A DNA stretch of 8,068 bases, taken from Bacteroidota bacterium (GTDB lineage Bacteria; Bacteroidota; Ignavibacteria; UBA10030; UBA8401). Made by a program: the position numbers and the translations under genes. The stretch spans positions 1 to 8,068 of the forward strand of contig JAVBYA010000077.1 of the NCBI GenBank assembly GCA_030824295.1. The letters are read 5' to 3'. The notes under the pieces were generated by a model. That model had not been told where the DNA came from. It saw only the letters and a program-made list of their open reading frames with translations, and searched no databases. Numbering within the stretch: the stretch's first letter is position 1; each line of letters starts with the position of its first letter. Of this stretch, positions 1 through 5,204 are shown piece by piece.

Positions 1-475
1 AACCGGAAGCGAAAGCTTTCTGAAGGTCATGGATCGCAACAGCATTCAGATAGAGCGAACCGGCCGTGAACACCACCACGAGCGACAGGAACATGGAGAT
101 GATCGTCCAGAGATAACCTTTCTTCACCCGCACCAGATATCCCACCATGGCGGCAGCGACCGGGAAGCTCATCAGATATCCGCCGGTCACGCCGAACAGT
201 TTCACCAATCCGAACGATGCACCGGAGAAGACCGGCAGACCGACGGCGCCTGCTGCAATATAGACCAGCTGCGCGATGAACCCGTTGCGCGGACCGAGGA
301 ATGCGCCGGAGAGCAGCACGAAGAAGGTCTGCAGTGTGAACGGGATCGGCTGGTTCGGGATCTGCACCTGTGCGCCGATGGCGGTCAACGCGGCGAAGAG
401 GGTGATCCAGGCTGTCTGAGCAAAGAGAGATGTCGATGTCATAGCGTTGGTGATGAATGGATTGTTACGGGTCAT
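1..475 (-). CDS. bioY: Biotin ECF transporter substrate-binding protein BioY (partial, C-terminus outside window)
   Basis: My translation of this strand gives a very hydrophobic protein of at least five membrane segments with BioY hallmarks: IPFTLQTFFVLLSGAFLGPR near residues 44-63, then GLPVFSG, then GVTGGYLMSFPVAAA. In the family, BioY is the integral-membrane S component that binds biotin and works alone or with an ECF ATPase/T-protein module; no such module is visible here. About 158 residues of a usual 180-200 are present, and the C-terminus lies beyond base 1. Two starts are possible: ATG at 475, ten bases after GGAGG and overlapping the upstream stop as ATGA, or ATG at 481, four bases after GGAGG. 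I chose 475 on spacing and overlap. The gene is second in a leftward operon after an alpha/beta hydrolase and is probably translationally coupled to it. I see no BirA-type operator in the promoter region. Family assignment is confident; the exact start is not. Confidence 0.9.
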   Translation of the reverse strand, partial: MTRNNPFITNAMTSTSLFAQTAWITLFAALTAIGAQVQIPNQPIPFTLQTFFVLLSGAFLGPRNGFIAQLVYIAAGAVGLPVFSGASFGLVKLFGVTGGYLMSFPVAAAMVGYLVRVKKGYLWTIISMFLSLVVVFTAGSLYLNAVAIHDLQKAFASG

Positions 476-1353
476 TTCCATGAAGCCTCCGTGGATAAGT
501 GTGTATGAAGCCAATGTAGTGTCAATTCGAGGACGTGTTCGAGTGTGGGGCTTGGTTCCTTGTACGGGTGTTTTGCACCATACATATGCCCCGCACCTTC
601 CAAACGGACGAACTCCGTCAATGTTCTGTCTGCCGCAGCGAACAGCTCCTCCGCTTCCGTGATCTTTGCGGGGATATCCGCTGTTCCGTGAACGATCAGC
701 AGCGGTTTGTTCAGTGCCGCTACGGCATTCACGATGTTCAACCGTGCGGAATTCTGTTCCAGATCGTCCAGCAGTGCGGTGGAGATCCTGAACAGATTGT
801 GGTCACTCACGGAGTGGAGCTGCACATATCCCTTCGCCCTCCACCGCTCCTTCTGCTCCTCTGTGTACCGGTTGAATCGGGCGATGGTGGACCAGGCAAC
901 TACCGCTCCGATCCGTGCATCCTCGCGTCCCGCAATGATACTCACTCCCCCGCCGCGCGAATGTCCGATGACGCCGATCCTCTGCCGGTCGATGAACGGA
1001 AGACCGAATGATCCGCTGCAGATCTCATCGATCACCGTCCGCAGGTCCTGGATCTCCAGCGAGATGGTGTTGTCCGCAAACTTGTCATGCTCAACGAACT
1101 TCCGCGGTTCCTGACCGATGCCGTTGTGCGAGAAGTTGAATACGATGGAGACGAATCCCCCCTCCGCCAGCGTGCGTCCGATCGACGGGAACGGTCCCCA
1201 ATCCTTGAACGCTTTGAAACCATGACAAACGGCCGCCACCGGAAGCCGATTCTCACCGTTCTTCACTAACTCATTGTCCCACCGTATATCACCGCGGAGC
1301 GGCACTCCGGCAGGTGTGATGAGGGTGAACGGCTTCTCGTAGATATCAGGCAT
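472..1353 (-). CDS. Alpha/beta hydrolase family protein
   Basis: A complete 293-residue protein with the alpha/beta-hydrolase catalytic set: an HG oxyanion-hole motif (CHGF, His44-Gly45), nucleophile elbow GHSRGG with Ser132, acid in VHGTAD (Asp226), and catalytic His256 in GAGHMYG. The fold type resembles dienelactone hydrolase/prolyl-oligopeptidase-like cytoplasmic esterases. No signal peptide is seen. The insertion between strand 6 and the acid (about residues 155-215, rich in Arg, Glu and Leu) would form the lid that sets substrate choice, and the substrate cannot be read from sequence. The gene is first in a leftward operon with bioY, and its TGA overlaps the bioY start region. An ester or thioester hydrolase linked to biotin or pimelate metabolism is possible by context only; BioH identity is not supported by any motif I can point to. 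The ATG at 1353 lacks a convincing Shine-Dalgarno and sits about 5 bases from the predicted transcription start. Confidence 0.88.
   Translation of the reverse strand: MPDIYEKPFTLITPAGVPLRGDIRWDNELVKNGENRLPVAAVCHGFKAFKDWGPFPSIGRTLAEGGFVSIVFNFSHNGIGQEPRKFVEHDKFADNTISLEIQDLRTVIDEICSGSFGLPFIDRQRIGVIGHSRGGGVSIIAGREDARIGAVVAWSTIARFNRYTEEQKERWRAKGYVQLHSVSDHNLFRISTALLDDLEQNSARLNIVNAVAALNKPLLIVHGTADIPAKITEAEELFAAADRTLTEFVRLEGAGHMYGAKHPYKEPSPTLEHVLELTLHWLHTHLSTEASWK
486..490 (-). promoter_or_regulatory. Shine-Dalgarno of bioY inside the hydrolase gene
   Basis: On the minus strand GGAGG lies within the last codons of the hydrolase gene. It is 4 bases before ATG 481 and 10 bases before ATG 475, so it can serve either start. 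A ribosome terminating on the hydrolase TGA at 474-472 would sit on this site, which favours re-initiation on bioY. Confidence 0.6.
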
Positions 1354-1364
1354 AAATCGCCCCC

Positions 1365-1393
1365 AAAATACCCAATCCTTGCTGGAATGTCAA
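1365..1393 (-). promoter_or_regulatory. Sigma70-like promoter of hydrolase-bioY
   Basis: On the minus strand TTGACA (1393-1388) is followed by a 17-base spacer and TATTTT (1370-1365). The -35 box matches the consensus fully and the -10 box at four of six positions. Transcription would start near 1358, only about 5 bases before the ATG at 1353, so the mRNA would be almost leaderless. Confidence 0.55.
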
Positions 1394-1396
1394 GCC

Positions 1397-1428
1397 GTGA
1401 TGCTTTGGCATGTTCATAGTGATGTTTT
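1397..1428. repeat. Imperfect direct repeat between divergent -35 boxes
   Basis: GTGATGCTTT and GTGATGTTTT differ at one position and start 22 bases apart, close to two turns of the helix. They fill the space between the leftward -35 (1388-1393) and rightward -35 (1430-1435). Placement suits an operator for a protein binding one face of DNA, but a short repeat like this can also arise by chance. Confidence 0.35.
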
Positions 1429-1429
1429 A

Positions 1430-1458
1430 TTGACTCTTTCTCATTTTTTTCTTATTTT
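1430..1458 (+). promoter_or_regulatory. Sigma70-like promoter of the prs-rplI gene cluster
   Basis: TTGACT (1430-1435) is followed by a 17-base spacer and TATTTT (1453-1458). The predicted start near 1465 gives an untranslated leader of about 40 bases before the prs ATG. It is the only good promoter I see upstream of the six-gene cluster. Confidence 0.55.
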
Positions 1459-1505
1459 TATGTCCTAAACACATTTTTGCCCATCGGTCGCATTGCCGGA
1501 ATCGT

Positions 1506-2450
1506 ATGCCGCAATTAAAATTGTTCTCTGGACGGTCGAACCGTCAGTTGGCTGAAAGAATCGCACACTATTTGGGCGAACCGCTCGGGAAGATCGAGCT
1601 GCAGAATTTCAGCGATGGCGAGATCTGGGTGAAGTTCATTGACAATGTGCGCGGTGCGGATGTGTTCATCATCCAGACCACCGTGCCGCCGGCAGACAAC
1701 CTGATGGAATTGCTCATCATGGTCGATGCGGCGAAGCGCGCTTCTGCGCGCAAAGTGACCGTGGTGATCCCGTATTTTGGTTATGCGCGGCAGGACCGTA
1801 AGGACCAGCCCCGCGTTGCGATCACTTCGAAACTGGTGGCGAATCTCATCACCAAGTCCGGAGCTGACCGCGTCGTATGTATGGACCTGCATGCACCGCA
1901 GATCCAGGGATTCTTCGATATTCCGGTGGACCATTTGTACTCGTCCGTGGTCCTGGTGGAACATCTGCGGAAGCAAAAGATCCCGGACCTGACCGTTGTG
2001 TCGCCGGACGTCGGCGGCATCAAAATGGCAAGGGCATATGCGAAGCGTCTTGAAGCGGACCTGGTGCTGATCGATAAACGCCGCCCTGCTCCGAATGTCG
2101 TGGAAGTGATGAATATCGTCGGCGATGTGGATGGCCGGAATGTGCTGATCGTGGACGATCTGATCGATACCGCCGGGACCTTCACCAATGCGGTCTCAGC
2201 GTTGAAGAAAGCAGGAGCGCGGACGGTCTACGGCGCGTGCACCCATCCCCTGCTGTCCGGAAAAGCGCTCGAGCGGATCAATGCGAGCGAAGTGGAAAAG
2301 ATCATCGTGTGTGATACCATCCCGCTCAAGGTGGAATCCTCGAAGATCGAAGTGCTGTCCGTTGCGCAGGTATTCTCGGAAGCGATCGAACGCTGCTTCC
2401 ATAATAAGTCGATCAGTTCACTGTTCGACATCGATAAAGACAAAGTGTAG
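1506..2450 (+). CDS. prs: Ribose-phosphate pyrophosphokinase (PRPP synthase)
   Basis: This cytoplasmic enzyme makes 5-phosphoribosyl-1-pyrophosphate from ribose 5-phosphate and ATP, feeding purine, pyrimidine, histidine, tryptophan and NAD synthesis. The 314-residue length matches the class I family. Visible hallmarks are FSDGEI (35-40), YFGYARQDRK (90-99) in the ATP-binding flexible region, DLHAPQIQGFFDIPVDHLYS (127-146), VSPDVGG (165-171) and the PRPP-binding loop VDDLIDTAGT (216-225). The ATG at 1506 gives the expected N-terminus (PQLKLFSGRSNRQLA). Its ribosome-binding site is weak, with only a GGA five bases upstream. The gene is first in the cluster with rplY 41 bases downstream. All key motifs are intact, so it should be functional. 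Confidence 0.97.
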   Translation: MPQLKLFSGRSNRQLAERIAHYLGEPLGKIELQNFSDGEIWVKFIDNVRGADVFIIQTTVPPADNLMELLIMVDAAKRASARKVTVVIPYFGYARQDRKDQPRVAITSKLVANLITKSGADRVVCMDLHAPQIQGFFDIPVDHLYSSVVLVEHLRKQKIPDLTVVSPDVGGIKMARAYAKRLEADLVLIDKRRPAPNVVEVMNIVGDVDGRNVLIVDDLIDTAGTFTNAVSALKKAGARTVYGACTHPLLSGKALERINASEVEKIIVCDTIPLKVESSKIEVLSVAQVFSEAIERCFHNKSISSLFDIDKDKV

Positions 2451-2491
2451 ATCATTCATTAATCAACCGTTCCAGCAAGGAGAAAGAGACA

Positions 2492-3163
2492 ATGTCAGAA
2501 GTAGTATTGAACGCGCTCGTGCGCACGGAAACCGGCAAGGCCGCACACCGCCTTCGTTCCGAAGACAAGATCCCCGGGATCTACTATTCCCGCGGTGAAG
2601 AGAACATCAACATCTCAGCGACGCCGCTTGCCATGAAGCCGCTGATCTATACCACCAATACGCATTTGATCAATCTGAAGCTGGACAACGGTGTCTCCAA
2701 GACCTGTGTTCTGCGCGAAGTGCAGTTCGATCCCATCACCGACCGTCCGGTCCATTTCGACCTGCAGGGCGTGAAAGAGAATGAAGAACTGATGGTGCAG
2801 GTGCCGGTGGTGCTCATCGGAAGCCCGAAGGGCGTGAAGGACGGCGGCTTGCTCCAGTTCATCATGCACAAAGTTCGCGTCTCCTGTCTGCCGAAGCATA
2901 TCCCGGAACATATCGAACTGAACGTGGCAGAACTCGGAATGAACGACTCCATCCACGTCCGCGACATCAAGATCGAGAACGTGACGATCCTCGACAACGA
3001 GTCCGCTTCGGTGGTCTCGGTCGTGCCTCCGACGGTCATCAAGGAAGAGGGTGCCGTGGCGGGTGCAGCACCGGATGCAGCGGCAGCAGCAGCGGAACCG
3101 GAAGTCATCACCAAGGGGAAGAAGCCTGCTGAAGGCGAAGCAGCGGCTCCGGCCAAGAAGTAA
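2492..3163 (+). CDS. rplY: 50S ribosomal protein L25 (general stress CTC type)
   Basis: L25 binds 5S rRNA in the large subunit. The N-terminal domain (about residues 1-95) carries the family pattern in LNALVRTETGKAAHRLR, the IPGIYYSRG segment and VLREVQFDPITDRPVHFDL. A second CTC/TL5 domain follows at about 96-185, with VPVVLIGSPKGVKDGG and PEHIELNVAELGMNDSIHV. At 223 residues it is the long two-domain form, not the roughly 94-residue E. coli form. Residues 190-223 are a low-complexity tail rich in Ala, Pro, Glu and Lys that ends in PAKK. A good Shine-Dalgarno, AAGGAG at 2477-2482, lies nine bases before the ATG. It lies between prs and pth, an arrangement I recall from several bacterial phyla. 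Confidence 0.96.
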   Translation: MSEVVLNALVRTETGKAAHRLRSEDKIPGIYYSRGEENINISATPLAMKPLIYTTNTHLINLKLDNGVSKTCVLREVQFDPITDRPVHFDLQGVKENEELMVQVPVVLIGSPKGVKDGGLLQFIMHKVRVSCLPKHIPEHIELNVAELGMNDSIHVRDIKIENVTILDNESASVVSVVPPTVIKEEGAVAGAAPDAAAAAAEPEVITKGKKPAEGEAAAPAKK

Positions 3164-3185
3164 GTGCTCCATTCGTTCTTTGACA

Positions 3186-3200
3186 ACGGAGTTTCTCCGT
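3186..3200 (+). promoter_or_regulatory. Hairpin covering the pth Shine-Dalgarno and start codon
   Basis: ACGGAG (3186-3191), loop TTT, CTCCGT (3195-3200) form a perfect six-base-pair hairpin. The Shine-Dalgarno GGAG (3188-3191) and the first two bases of the GTG start (3199-3201) are both paired. In the mRNA this should limit initiation on pth unless it is opened. It begins 23 bases after the rplY stop, so direct opening by a terminating L25 ribosome is uncertain. Confidence 0.5.
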
Positions 3201-3801
3201 GAAATGCATCGTTGGATTGGGAAACCCCGGTCCCCGCTACGAACGGACCCGGCACAATATCGGTTTCCAACTGGCGGACGCGTTCATCGCCGCACATTCG
3301 GCGGTCCGCCTCCATCATTCGGAACTGTATGAAAGTTACCGCTGCACAGCAGAAGGTCAGGAGTTCGCTCTGCTGATGCCGATGACGTATATGAATGACA
3401 GCGGTGAAGCGGTCCGCGAATTCCTGCAGCGGTTCGATGTTCCGGTCGGCGATACGCTCATCGTCTATGACGATTTTCAGATCCCGTTCGGAACACTGCG
3501 GCTCCGGCCGCACGGCAGTGATGGAGGCCATAACGGTCTTGCGTCCATCATCGGCTGTCTGCAGACCAGCGAAGTTCCCCGGCTGCGGATCGGCGTCGGC
3601 GGTTCGACCATGCCGGCGGTGCACACACACGGATCGATGGCGGATTATGTCTTATCCCGTTTCGATCCGGACGAAGAGAAGCTCCTCCCCCGTTTGCTCA
3701 CCCATGCACAGGATGCATGCTGTTTGTGGGCAGTATCGGGGATCGGCACAGCAATGAGCCGGTATAACAGAAATTTTTTCAGTTCCGCATCTGCGGAATG
3801 A
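3199..3801 (+). CDS. pth: Peptidyl-tRNA hydrolase
   Basis: Pth cleaves the ester bond of peptidyl-tRNAs that drop off the ribosome and so recycles tRNA. The 200-residue length is normal. Catalytic and binding residues are present by alignment to the bacterial family from memory: Asn9 in GLGNPG, catalytic His19 in TRHNIGF, Asn66 in MTYMNDSG, Asp91 in VYDDFQIPFG, and Asn112 in GGHNGL. The start is GTG at 3199, which gives the canonical MKCIVGLGNPG beginning. The nearby ATG at 3204 is out of frame. GGAG at 3188-3191 is seven bases upstream but is folded in a hairpin. The gene follows rplY by 35 bases and precedes rpsF by 89 bases, with an inverted repeat at its own 3' end (3783-3798). Confidence 0.96.
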   Translation: MKCIVGLGNPGPRYERTRHNIGFQLADAFIAAHSAVRLHHSELYESYRCTAEGQEFALLMPMTYMNDSGEAVREFLQRFDVPVGDTLIVYDDFQIPFGTLRLRPHGSDGGHNGLASIIGCLQTSEVPRLRIGVGGSTMPAVHTHGSMADYVLSRFDPDEEKLLPRLLTHAQDACCLWAVSGIGTAMSRYNRNFFSSASAE

Positions 3802-3807
3802 GTTTTT
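3783..3807 (+). terminator. Possible weak terminator or attenuator at the pth 3' end
   Basis: TTCCGC (3783-3788), ATCT loop, GCGGAA (3793-3798) make a six-base-pair hairpin inside the last pth codons, followed after four bases by five T residues (3803-3807). The stem is short and the T tract is displaced, so any termination is likely partial. The left arm can alternatively pair with CGGAA at 3811-3815. Confidence 0.25.
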
Positions 3808-3821
3808 CCCCGGAAAAAACT

Positions 3822-3875
3822 GACACCTAAACCCTACTCCATCCTTACACTCAGTATGCGATGGGGTCATATGTC
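3822..3875 (+). promoter_or_regulatory. Candidate structured leader of rpsF-rpsR-rplI
   Basis: GACA (3822-3825) can pair with TGTC (3872-3875), enclosing an asymmetric internal loop and an eight-base-pair hairpin, ACTCCATC (3836-3843) with GATGGGGT (3860-3867), containing one G-T pair. The structure ends a few bases before the AGGAGG of rpsF. Many bacteria regulate rpsF through an S6:S18-binding leader RNA, and position and shape fit that idea. The family's conserved CCG is not obvious in the internal loop here, so this is a candidate only. Confidence 0.3.
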
Positions 3876-3878
3876 CAT

Positions 3879-3884
3879 AGGAGG
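3879..3884 (+). promoter_or_regulatory. Shine-Dalgarno that fixes the rpsF start
   Basis: A perfect AGGAGG lies six bases before the ATG at 3891. The in-frame ATGs at 3861 (upstream of it) and 3885 (directly abutting it) are therefore poor starts. Confidence 0.85.
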
Positions 3885-3890
3885 ATGTTC

Positions 3891-4313
3891 ATGCAACACC
3901 AACCGAAGATCTATGAGTCCATTATCATCATCAATGCGACGCTCGAGGATGCTCAGATCGAAGCGGAGATCGAGAAGATAAAGGACTTCATCACCAAGAA
4001 CGCAGGCGAACTGCGCGCCCTGGAAAAATGGGGACGCCGCCGTCTCGCGTACCCTATCAAGAAGAAGAACAACGGCTTCTACGTTCTGTATGAGTTCAAA
4101 GCTCCCGGCGACATCATCGCCAAGCTGGAACGCGTGTACCTGCTGAACGAGAATGTCATCCGGTTCCTCACCGTTGAACTGAACAAGAAAGCACTGAAAG
4201 CCCGCGAAGTCGGCCAGAAGACCCCGATCAGCGAAGCGGTTGCTGCAGAAGAAGCAGCAAAAGCAGCGGCACAAGAAGCAGGCAAAACTGCCGGAAAAGG
4301 AGCAACAGCATGA
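3891..4313 (+). CDS. rpsF: 30S ribosomal protein S6
   Basis: S6 pairs with S18 on the platform of the small subunit, next to 16S rRNA helix 22/23. With the start at 3891 the protein has 140 residues. The ferredoxin-like S6 core runs about residues 6-100, with YESIIIINATL, the KWGRRRLAYPIKKKNNGFYVLYEF segment split across residues 46-69, and LLNENVIRFLTVEL. Residues 115-140 form an alanine/glutamate/lysine-rich tail beyond the core. An in-frame ATG at 3861 would add ten residues but is disfavoured by the AGGAGG at 3879-3884. The TGA overlaps the rpsR ATG by four bases (ATGA, 4310-4313), so the two partner proteins should be made by coupled translation. No ssb or priB lies between them. Confidence 0.95.
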   Translation: MQHQPKIYESIIIINATLEDAQIEAEIEKIKDFITKNAGELRALEKWGRRRLAYPIKKKNNGFYVLYEFKAPGDIIAKLERVYLLNENVIRFLTVELNKKALKAREVGQKTPISEAVAAEEAAKAAAQEAGKTAGKGATA

Positions 4314-4630
4314 GAGAGCGTTCATCATTCAGCAGCAGCAACAGCCGCGATGGCGGCGGATTCCGCCGTGACGGCAACCGCGACAACCGCCGCGACGGCC
4401 GCAAGGATGCACAGAAGAAGAAGCGCACATGCCGTTTCACGGCAGCCGGCACCATCTACATCGATTTCAAGGATGAGAAGCTGCTGCGCAAGTTCATCAA
4501 TGAACAGGGGAAGATCATCCCCAAGCGCATCACGGGAACCAGCGCGAAATACCAGCGCCAGCTCGTGCAGGCAATCAAACGCGCGCGCCACATCGCGCTC
4601 CTTCCCTTCACTTCCGAAGCCATTAAGTAA
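4310..4630 (+). CDS. rpsR: 30S ribosomal protein S18 with long arginine-rich N-terminus
   Basis: The S18 core occupies about residues 36-106: KKKRTCRFTA, IDFKDEKLLRKFI, GKIIPKRITGTSAKYQRQL and QAIKRARHIALLPF. Only one cysteine (Cys41) is present, so the zinc-binding four-cysteine form is not indicated. The protein has 106 residues against about 75 in E. coli. The extra 30 or so N-terminal residues are rich in Ser, Arg, Asp, Gly and Asn, with repeated RDG/RDN units (residues 13-33), and look disordered and basic. The start is supported by AAGGAG (4297-4302) seven bases upstream and by the ATGA overlap with rpsF; there is no internal Met near the core. rplI follows 19 bases later. Confidence 0.95.
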   Translation: MRERSSFSSSNSRDGGGFRRDGNRDNRRDGRKDAQKKKRTCRFTAAGTIYIDFKDEKLLRKFINEQGKIIPKRITGTSAKYQRQLVQAIKRARHIALLPFTSEAIK

Positions 4631-4649
4631 TTGAAAGAGGTCTGAGCAT

Positions 4650-5093
4650 ATGAAAGTCATTCTACGTCAAAATTACAACACCCTCGGTACCATCGGCGAT
4701 GTTGTCGATGTGAAGGACGGCTTCGCGCGGAACTATCTGATCCCGCGCAGCATCGCCTTCCGTGCGACCGAAGGGAATTTGAAAGCCCTCGAGCAGGAGA
4801 AGAAATCCCTCGCCCGCAAAGAGGAAAAGGTCGTTCAGGATTCCGAGAAACTGTCGGCACAGCTCGCCAGCGTCTCGCTGACCATCACCATGAAGGTCGG
4901 CGAAGACGATAAGTTGTTCGGCGCAGTCACATCGCAGATGATCGCGGATTCCCTCACCGAGAAAGGCTATACCATCGATAAGCGTATCATCGAACTGGAA
5001 GAGCCGATCAAGACACTCGGCATCTTCGAGGTCCCGGTGAAGCTCCACTCCAAAGTCACCGCCAAGGTGAAAGTATGGGTGGTGCGCGAGTAA
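4650..5093 (+). CDS. rplI: 50S ribosomal protein L9
   Basis: L9 binds 23S rRNA near the L1 stalk base and helps maintain translation fidelity. The 147-residue length is standard. The N-terminal RNA-binding domain shows MKVILRQNYNTLGTIGDVVD and VKDGFARNYLIPRSIA (residues 1-37). A long charged connecting helix (about 45-75, rich in Lys, Glu and Gln) leads to the C-terminal domain with KLFGAVTSQMIADSL and IKTLGIFEVPVKLH. AGAGG at 4636-4640 lies nine bases before the ATG. It is the last gene of the cluster and is followed by a strong terminator. Confidence 0.97.
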   Translation: MKVILRQNYNTLGTIGDVVDVKDGFARNYLIPRSIAFRATEGNLKALEQEKKSLARKEEKVVQDSEKLSAQLASVSLTITMKVGEDDKLFGAVTSQMIADSLTEKGYTIDKRIIELEEPIKTLGIFEVPVKLHSKVTAKVKVWVVRE

Positions 5094-5113
5094 CAGCAAG
5101 GTCCTTTGACCTG

Positions 5114-5145
5114 AAAAACCTGGCCGTCCGGTCAGGTTTTTTTTT
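5114..5145 (+). terminator. Intrinsic terminator of the prs-rplI cluster
   Basis: ACCTGGCC (5118-5125), loop GTCC, GGTCAGGT (5130-5137) form an eight-base-pair stem with one G-T pair, running into nine T residues (5137-5145). Five A residues precede the stem and can extend it against the T run. It starts 20 bases after the rplI stop. Confidence 0.9.
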
Positions 5146-5162
5146 GTATATTATGTCCACTA

Positions 5163-5178
5163 CGGCCGTTGTCGGCCG
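5163..5178 (+). repeat. Small GC hairpin in the argH leader
   Basis: CGGCCG (5163-5168), loop TTGT, CGGCCG (5173-5178) form a perfect six-base-pair stem of G-C pairs 27 bases upstream of the argH ATG. There is no T tract, so it is not a terminator. A role in mRNA stability or translation is possible but unproven. Confidence 0.4.
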
Positions 5179-5204
5179 CCGGAACGCAATACTACGGAGA
5201 TATC

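Larger units (their letters stand above)
1354..1505. other. Divergent intergenic regulatory region
   Basis: This gene-free gap of 152 bases separates the leftward hydrolase and rightward prs genes. It contains two back-to-back sigma70-like promoters and a 9-of-10 direct repeat (GTGATGCTTT at 1397-1406, GTGATGTTTT at 1419-1428) between the two -35 boxes. A T-rich stretch lies downstream of the rightward -35 box, around 1425-1460. I see no riboswitch-like long structured leader and no coding potential. Confidence 0.6.

Noticed and set aside
29..508. Plus-strand open frame of 159 codons over bioY
   Set aside because: The composition is extremely polar (His, Glu, Arg, Gln), the antisense pattern of a membrane protein gene. 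The minus strand encodes clear BioY.
1354..1505. BirA-type biotin operator near the bioY operon
   Set aside because: I looked for a TTGT-AAC type inverted repeat around the promoter and saw none; only a direct repeat is present.
3204..3332. ATG-initiated frame just after the pth start
   Set aside because: It is out of frame with Pth, whose GLGNPG and RHNIGF motifs are in the GTG 3199 frame.
2647..3630. Long open frame (over 300 codons) on the minus strand across rplY and pth
   Set aside because: It is antisense to two well-recognised genes, has no recognisable domains, and reflects GC-rich codon bias. It has no supporting start context.
3861..3890. Upstream ATGs for rpsF
   Set aside because: ATG 3861 lies before the perfect AGGAGG and within a predicted hairpin, and ATG 3885 abuts it. 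ATG 3891 has ideal spacing.
5169..5204. Upstream TTG start for argH
   Set aside because: It would translate through the leader hairpin. GGAGA near 5196-5200 and the family-like MAHSSSLWGGRF beginning support ATG 5205.
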